From the NCBI RefSeq assembly GCF_964340395.1, contig NC_135570.1, positions 16,745,322 to 16,809,321 on the forward strand: DNA of 64,000 bases, read 5' to 3'. Made by a program: the position numbers and the translations under genes. Within the stretch, counting starts at the first letter, position 1. The number at the start of each line of letters is the position of its first letter. The stretch is from Glandiceps talaboti (lineage: Eukaryota; Hemichordata; Enteropneusta; Spengelidae). Of this stretch, positions 46,496-60,974 are shown piece by piece. The notes beneath the pieces are model-generated. The model was not told the origin of the DNA and ran no database searches. It saw only the letters and a program-made list of their open reading frames with translations.

Positions 46496-49400
46496 TATTA
46501 TAATTCAATGTACAAATCTCAGTCATGGCATGCTACCTTGTCTATTATAATTCAATGTACAAATCCCAGTCATGACATGCTACCTTGTCTATTATCATTC
46601 AATGTACAAATCCCAGTCATGACATGCTACCTTGTCTATTATCATTCAATGTACAAATCCCAGTCATGACATGCTACCTTGTCTATTATCATTCAATGTA
46701 CAAATCTCAGTCATGGCATGCTACCTTGTCTATTATCATTCAATGTACAAATCCCAGTCATGGCATGCTACCTTGTCTATTATCATTCAATGTACAAATC
46801 CCAGTCATGGCATGCTACCTTGTCTATTATCATTCAATGTACAAATCCCAGTCATGGCATGCTACCTTGTCTATTATCATTCAATGTACAAATCTCAGTC
46901 ATGGCATGCTACCTTGTCTATTATCATTCAATGTACAAATCCCAGTCATGGCATGCTACCTTGTCTATTATAATTCAATGTACAAATCCCAGTCATGGCA
47001 TGCTACCTTGTCTATTATCATTCAATGTACAAATCCCAGTCATGGCATGCTACCTTGTCTATTATCATTCAATGTACAAATCCCAGTCATGGCATGCTAC
47101 CTTGTCTATTATCATTCAATGTACAAATCCCAGTCATGGCATGCTACCTTGTCTATTATAATTCAATGTACAAATCTCAGTCATGGCATGCTACCTTGTC
47201 TATTATCATTCAATGTACAAATCTCAGTCATGGCATGCTACCTTGTCTATTATCATTCAATGTACAAATCTCAGTCATGGCATGCTACCTTGTCTATTAT
47301 CATTCAATGTACAAATCTCAGTCATGGCATGCTACCTTGTCTATTATCATTCAATGTACAAATCTCAGTCATGGCATGCTACCTTGTCTATTATCATTCA
47401 ATGTACAAATCTCAGTCATGGCATGCTACCTTGTCTATTATCATTCAATGTACAAATCTCAGTCATGACATGCTACCTTGTCTATTATCATTCAATGTAC
47501 AAATCTCAGTCATGACATGCTACCTTGTCTATTATCATTCAATGTACAAATCTCAGTCATGGCATGCTACCTTGTCTATTATAATTCAATGTACAAATCT
47601 CAGTCATGGCATGCTACCTTGTCTATTATCATTCAATGTACAAATCTCAGTCATGGCATGCTACCTTGTCTATTATCATTCAATGTACAAATCTCAGTCA
47701 TGGCATGCTACCTTGTCTATTATCATTCAATGTACAAATCTCAGTCATGGCATGCTACCTTGTCTATTATCATTCAATGTACAAATCTCAGTCATGGCAT
47801 GCTACCTTGTCTATTATCATTCAATGTACAAATCTCAGTCATGGCATGCTACCTTGTCTATTATCATTCAATGTACAAATCTCAGTCATGGCATGCTACC
47901 TTGTCTATTATCATTCAATGTACAAATCTCAGTCATGACATGCTACCTTGTCTATTATCATTCAATGTACAAATCTCAGTCATGGCATGCTACCTTGTCT
48001 ATTATCATTCAATGTACAAATCCCAGTCATGGCATGCTACCTTGTCTATTATAATTCAATGTACAAATCTCAGTCATGACATGCTACCTTGTCTATTATC
48101 ATTCAATGTACAAATCTCAGTCATGGCATGCTACCTTGTCTATTATCATTCAATGTACAAATCTCAGTCATGGCATGCTACCTTGTCTATTATCATTCAA
48201 TGTACAAATCTCAGTCATGGCATGCTACCTTGTCTATTATCATTCAATGTACAAATCTCAGTCATGGCATGCTACCTTGTCTATTATCATTCAATGTACA
48301 AATCTCAGTCATGGCATGCTACCTTGTCTATTATCATTCAATGTACAAATCTCAGTCATGGCATGCTACCTTGTCTATTATCATTCAATGTACAAATCCC
48401 AGTCATGGCATGCTACCTTGTCTATTATCATTCAATGTACAAATCTCAGTCATGGCATGCTACCTTGTCTATTATCATTCAATGTACAAATCTCAGTCAT
48501 GGCATGCTACCTTGTCTATTATAATTCAATGTACAAATCTCAGTCATGACATGCTACCTTGTCTATTATCATTCAATGTACAAATCTCAGTCATGGCATG
48601 CTACCTTGTCTATTATCATTCAATGTACAAATCCCAGTCATGGCATGCTACCTTGTCTATTATCATTCAATGTACAAATCTCAGTCATGGCATGCTACCT
48701 TGTCTATTATCATTCAATGTACAAATCTCAGTCATGGCATGCTACCTTGTCTATTATCATTCAATGTACAAATCCCAGTCATGGCATGCTACCTTGTCTA
48801 TTATAATTCAATGTACAAATCTCAGTCATGGCATGCTACCTTGTCTATTATCATTCAATGTACAAATCTCAGTCATGGCATGCTACCTTGTCTATTATCA
48901 TTCAATGTACAAATCCCAGTCATGGCATGCTACCTTGTCTATTATAATTCAATGTACAAATCTCAGTCATGACATGCTACCTTGTCTATTATCATTCAAT
49001 GTACAAATCTCAGTCATGGCATGCTACCTTGTCTATTATCATTCAATGTACAAATCTCAGTCATGGCATGCTACCTTGTCTATTATCATTCAATGTACAA
49101 ATCTCAGTCATGGCATGCTACCTTGTCTATTATCATTCAATGTACAAATCTCAGTCATGGCATGCTACCTTGTCTATTATCATTCAATGTACAAATCTCA
49201 GTCATGGCATGCTACCTTGTCTATTATCATTCAATGTACAAATCTCAGTCATGGCATGCTACCTTGTCTATTATCATTCAATGTACAAATCCCAGTCATG
49301 GCATGCTACCTTGTCTATTATAATTCAATGTACAAATCTCAGTCATGGCATGCTACCTTGTCTATTATCATTCAATGTACAAATCCCAGTCATGGCATGC

Positions 49401-49888
49401 TACCTTGTCTATTATCATTCAATGTACAAATCCCAGTCATGGCATGCTACCTTGTCTATTATCATTCAATGTACAAATCCCAGTCATGGCATGCTACCTT
49501 GTCTATTATCATTCAATGTACAAATCTCAGTCATGGCATGCTACCTTGTCTATTATCATTCAATGTACAAATCCCAGTCATGGCATGCTACCTTGTCTAT
49601 TATCATTCAATGTACAAATCTCAGTCATGACATGCTACCTTGTCTATTATCATTCAATGTACAAATCCCAGTCATGGCATGCTACCTTGTCTATTATCAT
49701 TCAATGTACAAATCTCAGTCATGGCATGCTACCTTGTCTATTATCATTCAATGTACAAATCCCAGTCATGGCATGCTACCTTGTCTATTATCATTCAATG
49801 TACAAATCTCAGTCATGGCATGCTACCTTGTCTATTATCATTCAATGTACAAATCTCAGTCATGGCATGCTACCTTGTCTATTATCAT
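46496..49888. repeat. 47-bp minisatellite, about 72 units
   Basis: The unit includes TATTATCATTCAATGTACAA, ATCTCAGTCATGGCATGCTA and CCTTGTC. Units are almost identical, differing mainly at three sites: TCTCAG/TCCCAG, ATGGCA/ATGACA, and TATCATT/TATAATT. Because 47 is not a multiple of three and the unit has no plus-strand stop, all three plus frames are open. The long predicted proteins (up to 513 codons) are artefacts. Confidence 0.98.
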
Positions 49889-50377
49889 ACCATTTGTATG
49901 ATATGCTGTCTTAAATGTTTTCTCAAATCAAAGTGGCACAAGCTGAGTTTAGATGTGTTTGCGGCATAGTTTATGATGTATACAGTTACATTGTACATGA
50001 TGTATAAAGTACTCACAGTATTGTACTTTTAATACAGAGCACACCATTTACAATTAACTAAACTCAAACCAGGTATAAGATAAATGATCCGATGACTAAA
50101 TTATCATATGTATCAAAAATGTTCAGGAAATTCCTACTGTGCAATTAACTGTTTTAATAACACCAGAAGACAATTGTATTGTTTTAGAAGGCAATGCATA
50201 ATTGACATTAAAATCATTTTAAAATAGTTTAATCAAATTATCATGTAAGTGAGTAAAACATTTACCCATGCCGCTTCTGCCACTTTAAAATTACTTGAGT
50301 TTTGATATTCAATGTGTTACTTTTCTAGTAACTATCTGGTATTCATATATTATCACATTATAGTGAAAGCAACTCTA
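49889..50377. other. No recognisable feature
   Basis: AT-rich spacer between arrays. Confidence 0.5.
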
Positions 50378-50585
50378 GGCTACAGTGGATTCATTTACCA
50401 CATACATGTATCTACCATATCTATCACATATTTTGACTAGCTAGACTAGGGTGGCGTGGATTCATGTACCACATATCTACCATCACATATTTTAACTAGC
50501 TAGGCTACAGTGGATTCATGTACCACATATCTACCATCACATATTTTGACTATAGCTAGGCTACAGTGGATAATTCATTTACTAC
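50378..50585. repeat. About 66-bp minisatellite, 3 diverged units
   Basis: The recurring words are CTAGGCTACAGTGGATTCAT, TACCACATATCTACCATC and ACATATTTTGACTAG. Confidence 0.8.
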
Positions 50586-50994
50586 ATATCTTGATGATAA
50601 CAATATACATGCAATTATAAAACTTCAGGAACAATGTACATGTAATTAAGACATGTCCTGACAGCCAGGTAAATTATATTGGTGGTAATTATTACGACTT
50701 TGATACCATTTTTATCTTTATTTTGTTAATAAGTTTTGATATAGTGTTAATATATTGATGATACATTAAGTGAAAAAATGCTGTTCATCAATTGTACCTT
50801 TAGTCTGAGAATGAACTTTTATCAACCCATACTTTTTTCGAAACTCAAAAGTGGCAATGTCAAGACAATATGGATTACAATTACAATTCTTTTATCGTTT
50901 CAAGTGTTAATGGGTTACTGCATCTAAATAATCCTATGCAATCCTGGGGCTATGCAATCCTGGCGATTCAATTACATTTTGTTGTTTTGTGTGT
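50586..50994. other. No recognisable feature
   Basis: AT-rich spacer. No coding or structural signal is seen. Confidence 0.5.
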
Positions 50995-51112
50995 TTGTTG
51001 AAATACAATGCATAGAATGGATGAATGCATTTGTTTGTTTGTTTGTTGAAATATAATATATAGAATGGATGAATGCATTTGTTTGTTTGTTGAAATATAA
51101 TGCATAGAATAG
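50995..51112. repeat. About 45-50-bp minisatellite, 3 units
   Basis: GTTGAAATAYAATGCATAGA and ATGGATGAATGCATTTGTTT recur, with TTTG microsatellite variation between them. Confidence 0.8.
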
Positions 51113-51228
51113 GTAAAGTAAGTAAACTCTTGAAAGTCTACATAACGGGGTGAACCATATCAAATATCTAACAATGTACATTACTTGTAGTTACAATGGC
51201 ACCTTTATAGGCTGCCATAACTGTTGCT

Positions 51229-52326
51229 GCCACAGATCCACTGAAATAGATTCTTATAGAGTGGAGTTTTGATAGTGCCACGTCAGATCCACTGAAATAG
51301 ATTCTTATAGAGTGGAGTTTTGATACTGACACAGATCCACTGAAATAGATTCTTATAGAGTGGAGTTTTGATAGTGCCACGTCAGATCCACTGAAATAGA
51401 TTCTTATAGAGTGGAGTTTTGATACCGACACAGATCCACTGAAATAGATTCTTATAGTGTGGAGTTTTGATACTGACACAGATCCACTGAAATGGATTCT
51501 TATAGAGTGGAGTTTTGATACTGACACAGGTCCACTGAAATAGATTCTTATAGAGTGGAGTTTGATAGTGACACAGATCCACTGAAATAGATTCTTATAG
51601 AGTGGAGTTTTAATACCGACACAGATCCACTGAAATGGATTCTTATAGAGTGGAGTTTTGATACCGACACAGATCCACTGAAATAGATTCTTATAGAGTG
51701 GAGTTTTGATACTGACACAAATCCACTGAAATAGATTCTTATAGAGTGGAGTTTTGATAGTGCCACGTCAGATCCACTGAAATAGATTCTTATAGAGTGG
51801 AGTTTTGATACTGACACAGATCCACTGAAATAGATTCTTATAGTGTGGAGTTTTGATACTGACACAGGTCCACTGAAATAGATTCTTATAGAGTGGAGTT
51901 TTGATACTGACACAGATCCACTGAAATAGATTCTTATAGAGTGGAGTTTTGATAGTGCCACGTCAGATCCACTGAAATAGATTCTTATAGAGTGGAGTTT
52001 TGATACTGACACAGATCCATTGAAATAGATTCTTATAGAGTGGAGTTTTGATACTGACACAGATCCACTGAAATAGATTCTTATAGAGTGGAGTTTTGAT
52101 ACTGACACAGATCCACTGAAATAGATTCTTATAGAGTGGAGTTTTGATACCGACACAGATCCACTGAAATAGATTCTTATAGAGTGGAGTTTTGATACTG
52201 ACACAGATCCACTGAAATAGATTCTTATAGAGTGGAGTTTTGATACCGACACAGATCCACTGAAATAGATTCTTATAGAGTGGAGTTTTGATACTGACAC
52301 AAATCCACTGAAATAGATTCTTATAT
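51229..52326. repeat. 48/51-bp minisatellite, about 23 units
   Basis: The main unit is AGATCCACTGAAATAGATTC, TTATAGAGTGGAGTTTTGAT, then ACTGACAC (48 bp). A 51-bp variant ends AGTGCCACGTC. Both lengths are multiples of three, so minus-strand frames stay open (repeats of SVSKLHSIRIYFSG, 250 codons). One base is missing near 51561 and breaks the frame. Confidence 0.97.
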
Positions 52327-55300
52327 ACTATATGTACATAGTCTATAAATACACATACATACATGTACACTGACCATAGACTATATGTACATAGTCTATA
52401 TAATACCCATACATGTACATACATGTACATTGACCATAGACTATATGTACATAGTCTATAAATACACATACATACATGTACACTGACCATAGACTATATG
52501 TACATAGTCTATATAATACCCATACATGTACATACATGTACATTGACCATAGACTATATGTACATAGTCTATAAATACTGTACATACATATACACTGACC
52601 ATAGACTATATGTACATAGTCTATAAATACTGTACATACATATACACTGACCATAGACTATATGTACATAGTCTATAAATACTGTACATACATGTACACT
52701 GACCATAGACTATATGTACATAGTCTATAAATACTGTACATACATGTACACTGACCATAGACTATATGTACATAGTCTATAAATACTGTACATACATGTA
52801 CACTGACCATAGACTATATGTACATAGTCTATAAATACTGTACATACATGTACACTGACCATAGACTATATGTACATAGTCTATAAATAATGTACATACA
52901 TATACACTGACCATAGACTATATGTACATAGTCTATAAATACACATACATACATGTACACTGACCATAGACTATATGTACATAGTCTATAAATACACATA
53001 CATACATGTACATTGACCATAGACTATATGTACATTGTCTATAAATACACATACATACATATACACTGACCATAGACTATATGTACATAGTCTATAAATA
53101 CTGTACATACATATACACTGACCATAGACTATATGTACATAGTCTATAAATACTGTACATACATGTACATTGACCATAGACTATATGTACATTAGTCTAT
53201 ACATACACATACATGTACATTGACCATAGACTATATGTACATAGTCTATAAATACACATACATACATACATGTACATGACCATAGACTATATGTACATAG
53301 TCTATAAATACACATACATACATACATGTATATTGACCATAGACTATATGTACATAGTTTATAAATACACATACATACATGTACACTGACCATAGACTAT
53401 ATGTACATAGTCTATAAATACACATACATACATGTACACTGACCATAGACTATATGTACACAGTCTATAAATACTGTACATACATGTACACTGACCATAG
53501 ACTATATGTACATAGTTTATAAATACACATACATACATGTACACTGACCATAGACTATATGTACATAGTCTATAAATACACATACATACATATACACTGA
53601 CCATAGACTATATGTACATAGTTTATAAATACACATACATACATGTACACTGACCATAGACTATATGTACATAGTCTATAAATACACATACATACATATA
53701 CACTGACCATAGACTATATGTACATAGTTTATAAATACACATACATACATGTACACTGACCATAGACTATATGTACATAGTCTATAAATACACATACACA
53801 TACATATACACTGACCATATAGACTATATGTACATAGTCTATAAATACTGTACATACATGTACACTGACCATAGACTATATGTACATAGTTTATAAATAC
53901 ACATACATACATGTACACTGACAATAGACTATATGTACATAGTCTATAAATACACATACATACATATACACTGACCATAGACTATATGTACATAGTTTAT
54001 AAATACACATACATACATGTACACTGACCATAGACTATATGTACATAGTCTATAAATACACATACATACATATACACTGACCATAGACTATATGTACATA
54101 GTTTATAAATACACATACATACATGTACACTGACCATAGACTATATGTACATAGTCTATAAATACACATACAAATACATATACACTGACCATAGACTATA
54201 TGTACATAGTCTATAAATACTGTACATACATATACACTGACCATAGACTATATGTACATAGTCTATAAATACTGTACATACATATACACTGACCATAGAC
54301 TATATGTACATAGTCTATAAATACTGTACATACATGTACACTGACCATAGCACTATATGTACATAGTCTATAAATACTGTACATACATGTACACTGACCA
54401 TAGACTATATGTACATAGTCTATAAATACTGTACATACATGTACACTGACCATAGACTATATGTACATAGTCTATAAATACTGTACATACATGTACACTG
54501 ACCATAGACTATATGTACATGGTCTATATAATACCCATACATACATGTACATTGACCATAGACTATATGTACATAGTCTATAAATACATACATGTACACT
54601 GACCATAGACTATATGTACACGGTCTATAAATACTGTACATACATGTACACTGACCATAGACTATATGTACATAGTCTATAAATACTGTACATACATGTA
54701 CACTGACCATATACTATATGTACATAGTCTATAAATACATACATGTACACTGACCATAGACTATATGTACACGGTCTATAAATACTGTACATACATGTAC
54801 ACTGACCATATACTATATGTACATAGTCTATAAATACTGTACATACATGTACACTGACCATAGACTATATGTACATGGTCTATAAAAACCCATACATACA
54901 TGTACGCTGACCATAGACTATATGTACATAGTCTATAAATACACATACATACATATACATTGACCATAGACTATATGTACATAGTCTATAAATACTGTAC
55001 ATACATATACACTGACCATAGACTATATGTACATAGTCTATAAATACACATAATATACATATACACTGACCATAGACTATTATGTACATAGTCTATAAAT
55101 ACACATAACATACATATACACTGACCATAGACTATATGTACATAGTCTATAAATACACATAACATACATATACACTGACCATAGACTATATGTACATAGT
55201 CTATAAATACACATACATACATATACACTGACCATAGACTATATGTACATAGTTTATAAATACACATAATATACATATACACTGACCATAGACTATATGT

Positions 55301-56800
55301 ACATAGTCTATAAATACACATACATACATATACACTGACCATAGACTATATGTACATAGTCTATAAATACACATACATACATGTACACTGACCATAGACT
55401 ATATGTACATAGTCTATAAATACTGTACATACATGTACACTGACCATAGACTATATGTACATAGTCTATAAATACTGTACATACATGTACACTGACCATA
55501 GACTATATGTACATAGTTTATAAATACACATACATACATATACACTGACCATATACTATATGTACATAGTCTATAAATACATACATGTATATTGACCATA
55601 GACTATATGTACATAGTTTATAAATACACATACATACATGTACATTGACCATAGACTATATGTACATGGTCTATAAATACTGTACATACATATACACTGA
55701 CCATAGACTATATGTACAGTCTATAAATACTGTACATACATGTACACTGACCATAGACTATATGTACATAGTCTATAAATACACATACATACATATACAC
55801 TGACCATAGACTATATGTACATAGTTTATAAATACTGTACATACATGTACACTGACCATAGACTATATGTACATGGTCTATATAATACCCATACATACAT
55901 GTACATTGACCATAGACTATGTGTACATAGTCTACAAATACTGTACATACATGTACACTGACCATAGACTATATGTACATAGTCTATAAATACATACATA
56001 TACACTGACCATAGACTATATGTACATAGTCTATAAATACATACATGTACACTGACCATAGACTATATGTACATAGTCTATAAATACTGTACATACATGT
56101 ACACTGACCATAGATTATATGTACATAGTTTATAAATACACATACATACATATACACTGACCATAGACTATATGTACATAGTCTATAAATACTGTACATA
56201 CATGTACATTGACCATAGACTATATGTACATAGTCTATAAATACATACATGTACACTGACCATAGACTATATGTACATAGTCTATAAATACTGTACATAC
56301 ATATACACTGACCATAGACTATATGTACATAGTTTATAAATACTGTACATACATGTACACTGACCATAGACTATATGTACATAGTCTATAAATACTGTAC
56401 ATACATGTACACTGACCATAGACTATATGTACATAGTCTATAAATACTGTACATACATGTACACTGACCATAGACTATATGTACATAGTCTATAAATACT
56501 GTACATACATGTACACTGACCATAGACTATATGTACATAGTCTATAAATACTGTACATACATATACAATGTACACTGACCATAGACTATATGTACATAGT
56601 TTATAAATACACATACATACATATACACTGACCATAGACTATATGTACATAGTCTATAAATACTGTACATACATGTACACTGACCATACACTATATGTAC
56701 ATTAGTCTATACATACACATACATATACACTGACCATAGACTATATGTACATAGTCTATAAATACACATACACATACATGTACACTGACCATATAGTCTA
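52327..56800. repeat. 52-bp minisatellite, about 85 units, palindromic core
   Basis: The unit includes CATAGACTATATGTACATAG, TCTATAAATACTGTACATAC and ATGTACACTGAC. The first 24 bases form a near-perfect palindrome (ATAGACTAT against ATAGTCTAT about ATGTAC). Variants such as AATACACATACATACATATA recur in blocks. Unit length varies by one to a few bases. Confidence 0.97.
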
Positions 56801-57150
56801 AGACTATGTGTCACATGTTAGTACAATGTCTATAAATACCCACTGCATACAATGTACATACATATACATGTACAAATGTACATACATGTACAGTGCACTG
56901 AGCATAGACTACATTTATGTATGTACATGTACACAGTACAATATGGCATATGAATACCCATTCACACACTTATCATAGACATAATTATGTACATATATAT
57001 GGTCTATATATATACATGTCTATATCACTGACCATAAACTGCACACATACAATGTATGCTGACCACTGAAAATAAATTTTGTACATCAATGATCATGGTC
57101 TACAAATACCCATCTATCATATGGCATGGACTAATTGTATGCAAATCACA
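56801..57150. repeat. Diverged edge of the 52-bp array
   Basis: Degraded units are recognisable by ATGTACATACATGTAC, CACTGACCATA and GTCTATAAATACC-like words, fading by about 57110. Confidence 0.6.
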
Positions 57151-58114
57151 GTATACAGTGTCATGGCTGAGTTATAAGGTTTATGCCCGCTAGGTTCTAA
57201 TCTGATACAGAAACTGATAAATAACTAAATCAAAATGTGACGTACTAAGCTTGAGGATAACAGATAAAAGATTATCTACCAGACTACCAACACTACTATG
57301 GCATTAAAAGATATCATAATATATATGGAATACATAGGTTTGTTGCCAGAATATGTGCAAAGATTTTATATTTAACTTTTAAGTCTTCCTGTATGAAAAC
57401 AGATGAGGAACATAATAGTGCTAATTCATTTCCTATAATATCATTCTCACATTAACCTGTAAAATCTTACACCAGACTATCTAAGGAAATGTCACTGTGA
57501 CAGCTTTTATAATTATAAATTTTACCACACAGTGCATGTACAATTGAACAACAACTTTAACCTTTTTACCTATTGGATGATTTATGAGCTACGTGTAATG
57601 AGATATTCTACCCTGGCAGTCTTAATACAAATCTGTGTAAGGAGCTGTACCCCCCTCTGGGGCTGTACCATGTTACATTGTACTATTTATACAAATCTCT
57701 TTGTTGTTTAAACACCTATAGATTTTCTATTTTTCTTCTTTATACTCAAAACACAATGGCCTTTCACTAAGGACTTTTACAAAACATACGCTTCTCTTTG
57801 CTATAATTTGCAATGCTATTATGTTGGTTCAAATCATGGCTATAACTTCAATAGCCTTCAGAAAATCTGGACGGCCAGGAAAAAAACTTGGTAGAATGCA
57901 CTATTATCCCAGGTTGCAGTGGTCACACCATAATAATTCACTTAAAGAAAAGTGTGACATTTCTATGCAGGTGTGTTGGCAGCAAATACACATAAACAAT
58001 TGTGTGTCTGCCTCAATAAATTTGTGTTCTTGAATCAAATTAATTCATATGATTACAATGCATTCACTTTCTGTTACCATATTAATATGATACTCTCCAC
58101 ATAGGTAACAATTG
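57151..58114. other. No recognisable feature
   Basis: Unique-looking AT-rich DNA. The open frame 57821-58033 (+) has no supporting motif. Confidence 0.45.
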
Positions 58115-59888
58115 AACTAGTTATATATGATGTAATTACATGTAACAACTAGATATATATGATGTAATTACATGTAACAACTAGATATATATGATGTAAT
58201 TACATGTAACAACTCGTTATATATGACATAATTACATGTAACAACTAGATATATATGATGTAATTACATGTAACAACTAGATATATATGATGTAATTACA
58301 TGTAACAACTCGTTATATATGATGTAATTACATGTAACAACTAGATATATATGATGTAATTACATGTAACAACTAGATATATATAATGTAATTACATGTA
58401 ACAACTAGATATATATGATGTAATTACATGTAACAACTCGTTATATATGATGTAATTACATGTAACAACTAGATACATATGATGTAATTACATGTAACAA
58501 CTAGATATATATAATGTAATTACATGTAACAACTAGTTATATATGATGTAATTACATGTAACAACTAGATAAATATGATGTAATTACATGTAACAACTAG
58601 ATATATATGATGTAATTACATGTAACAACTAGATATATATGATGTAATTACATGTAACAACTCGTTATATATGATGTAATTACATGTAACAACTAGATAT
58701 ATATGATGTAATTACATGTAACAACTAGATATATATGATGTAATTACATGTAACAACTAGATATATATGATGTAATTACATGTAACAACTAGTTATATAT
58801 GATGTAATTACATGTAACAACTAGATATATATGACATAATTACATGTGACAACTAGATATATATGATATGATGTAATTACATGTAACAACTAGATATATA
58901 TGATGTAATTACATGTAACAACTAGTTATATATGATGTAATTACATGTAACAACTAGATATATATGACATAATTACATGTAACAACTCGTTATATATGAT
59001 ATGATGTAATTACATGTAACAACTAGATATATATGACATAATTACATGTAACAACTAGATATATATGATGTAATTACATGTAACAACTAGTTATATATGA
59101 TGTAATTACATGTAACAACTAGATATATATGATGTAATTACATGTAACAACTAGATATATATGATGTAATTACATGTAACAACTAGATATATATGATGTA
59201 ATTACATGTAACAACTAGATATATATGATGTAATTACATGTAACAACTAGATATATATAATGTAATCACATGTAACAACTAGATATATATGATGTAATTA
59301 CATGTAACAACTAGATATATATAATGTAATTACATGTAACAACTAGATATATATGATGTAATTACATGTAACAACTAGATACATATGATGTAATTACATG
59401 TAACAACTAGATATATATGATGTAATTACATGTAACAACTAGATATATATGACATAATTACATGTAACAACTAGATATATATGATGTAATTACATGTAAC
59501 AACTAGATATATATGATGTAATTACATGTGACAACTAGATATATATGATGTAATTACATGTAACAACTAGATATATATGATGTAATTACATGTAACAACT
59601 AGTTATATATGATGTAATTACATGTAACAACTAGATATATATGATGTAATTACATGTAACAACTAGATATATATGATGTAATTACATGTGACAACTAGAT
59701 ATATATGATGTAATTACATGTAACAACTAGTTATATATGATGTAATTACATGTAACAACTAGATATATATGATGTAATTACATGTAACAACTAGATATAT
59801 ATGATGTAATTACATGTGACAACTAGATATATATGATGTAATTACATGTAACAACTAGATATATATGATGTAATTACATGTAACAACT
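58115..59888. repeat. 32-bp AT-rich minisatellite, about 55 units
   Basis: The unit is TAGATATATATGATGTAATT followed by ACATGTAACAAC. Each unit holds the perfect 12-bp palindrome ATGTAATTACAT. Variants: CGTTATATATG, GACATAATTACATG, and an inserted ATGAT (TGATATGATG). Confidence 0.97.
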
Positions 59889-60880
59889 ATATGTATTGAA
59901 AGGTATGTATATCAAAATATATATCGATAAGTTTTTGTCCAGATCTGAATTTTATATCTTGAGAAACCAAACGAATTTGAAAGCCATGGAAATTCACCTT
60001 ATTGTGGCGTGCATCGCGAAATTCTTGAACTGAGTGTTATATAAAGGGTATATTGCCGTAAACGAGAATCAAAGTATAGAGCAGTATCATGCTTACTATA
60101 AAGTATGTAAACTTTCTGATGTGTACTAGCAATGTTACGACGGTTTGAATTTTGTTTATCATTTGCCATGGAAATGAGTGTACATATCCCGGGATGTAGG
60201 GGATCGCGAAAGTCAGAGTGTTCGAAGTCAAGCTTTCCTATATTGAGAATAGGTAGCAGATATTTGAATAACTTTTTCGACAACTAACTTTCACTGGGAC
60301 TTCAAAAATCACAGATATAGAACTAAAATGTATTATGTTCAAATGATACCAATAAGCAATCCATACATTTGTTCTGTATGAATGGGTAAATGTACGTACG
60401 GTCTGTATGCATGTCGGATGTATGTGTACCCCTGTAAATTTGAGTAATGTGATTTCAAAAGCCATTACATGTACATCTGTTCCACTATACATGTACATAG
60501 ATTGATATCACAAAGTCCTTTCAGATTTCTATAGTTTGGCACACCTTTTTGCCAATTCAGGGGTATATCATGTACTATACTACTAATAGCCTACTATAAC
60601 AAAGATTGTTGCATTCCAGCAATTCTTATGTGTAGGAACAAAAAACTCAAGATAACCCTTATGGAAGGCATTCAGTTTAAATCTGGTTAAATAATTTAAA
60701 GTTGTATAACTGCAGGTTTCCACTTTAGACATACTAAAACTACCCTATTACAGAGAAAATTAAATCAATGTCCAAAATAGATTTTTTTAAATTATCGATG
60801 ATCAATGTATCTATCTACAACATAGTCTGGAATCCATGATGTATTCCTTAAGGGGAGAAGTTATGGGATTAATTGTATCT
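59889..60880. other. No recognisable feature
   Basis: Minus-strand frames 59999-60283 and 60238-60498 are open but show no family resemblance. No RNA gene is seen. Confidence 0.4.
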
Positions 60881-60974
60881 AAGTCTGTCTGTCTCTCCAT
60901 CTGTTCGGCCATCCGTCTGCCTGACTGTATGTATGTATGTCTGTCCATGTCTGTCTGTCTGCCTGCCTGCCTGC
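60881..60974. repeat. Imperfect (TCTG)n/(CTGC)n microsatellite
   Basis: Interrupted CTGT and CTGC tetranucleotides directly precede the 20-bp array. Confidence 0.85.

Noticed and set aside
46585-49914. Plus-strand frames of 310-513 codons
   Set aside because: All three plus frames are open because the 47-bp unit has no stop. The frames overlap each other and simply repeat one 47-residue pattern.
51548-52300. Minus-strand frame of 250 codons
   Set aside because: The 48/51-bp unit keeps the frame open. A second minus frame is equally open, and there are no splice or start signals.
52343-56635. Many minus-strand frames of 60-127 codons
   Set aside because: Artefacts of the 52-bp repeat, with repeated SLWSVYMYV or YGQCTCMY and no unique sequence.
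58115-59888. CRISPR-like appearance (32-bp regular repeats)
   Set aside because: Units abut without unique spacers, the host is a eukaryote and no cas genes are present. It is an ordinary minisatellite.
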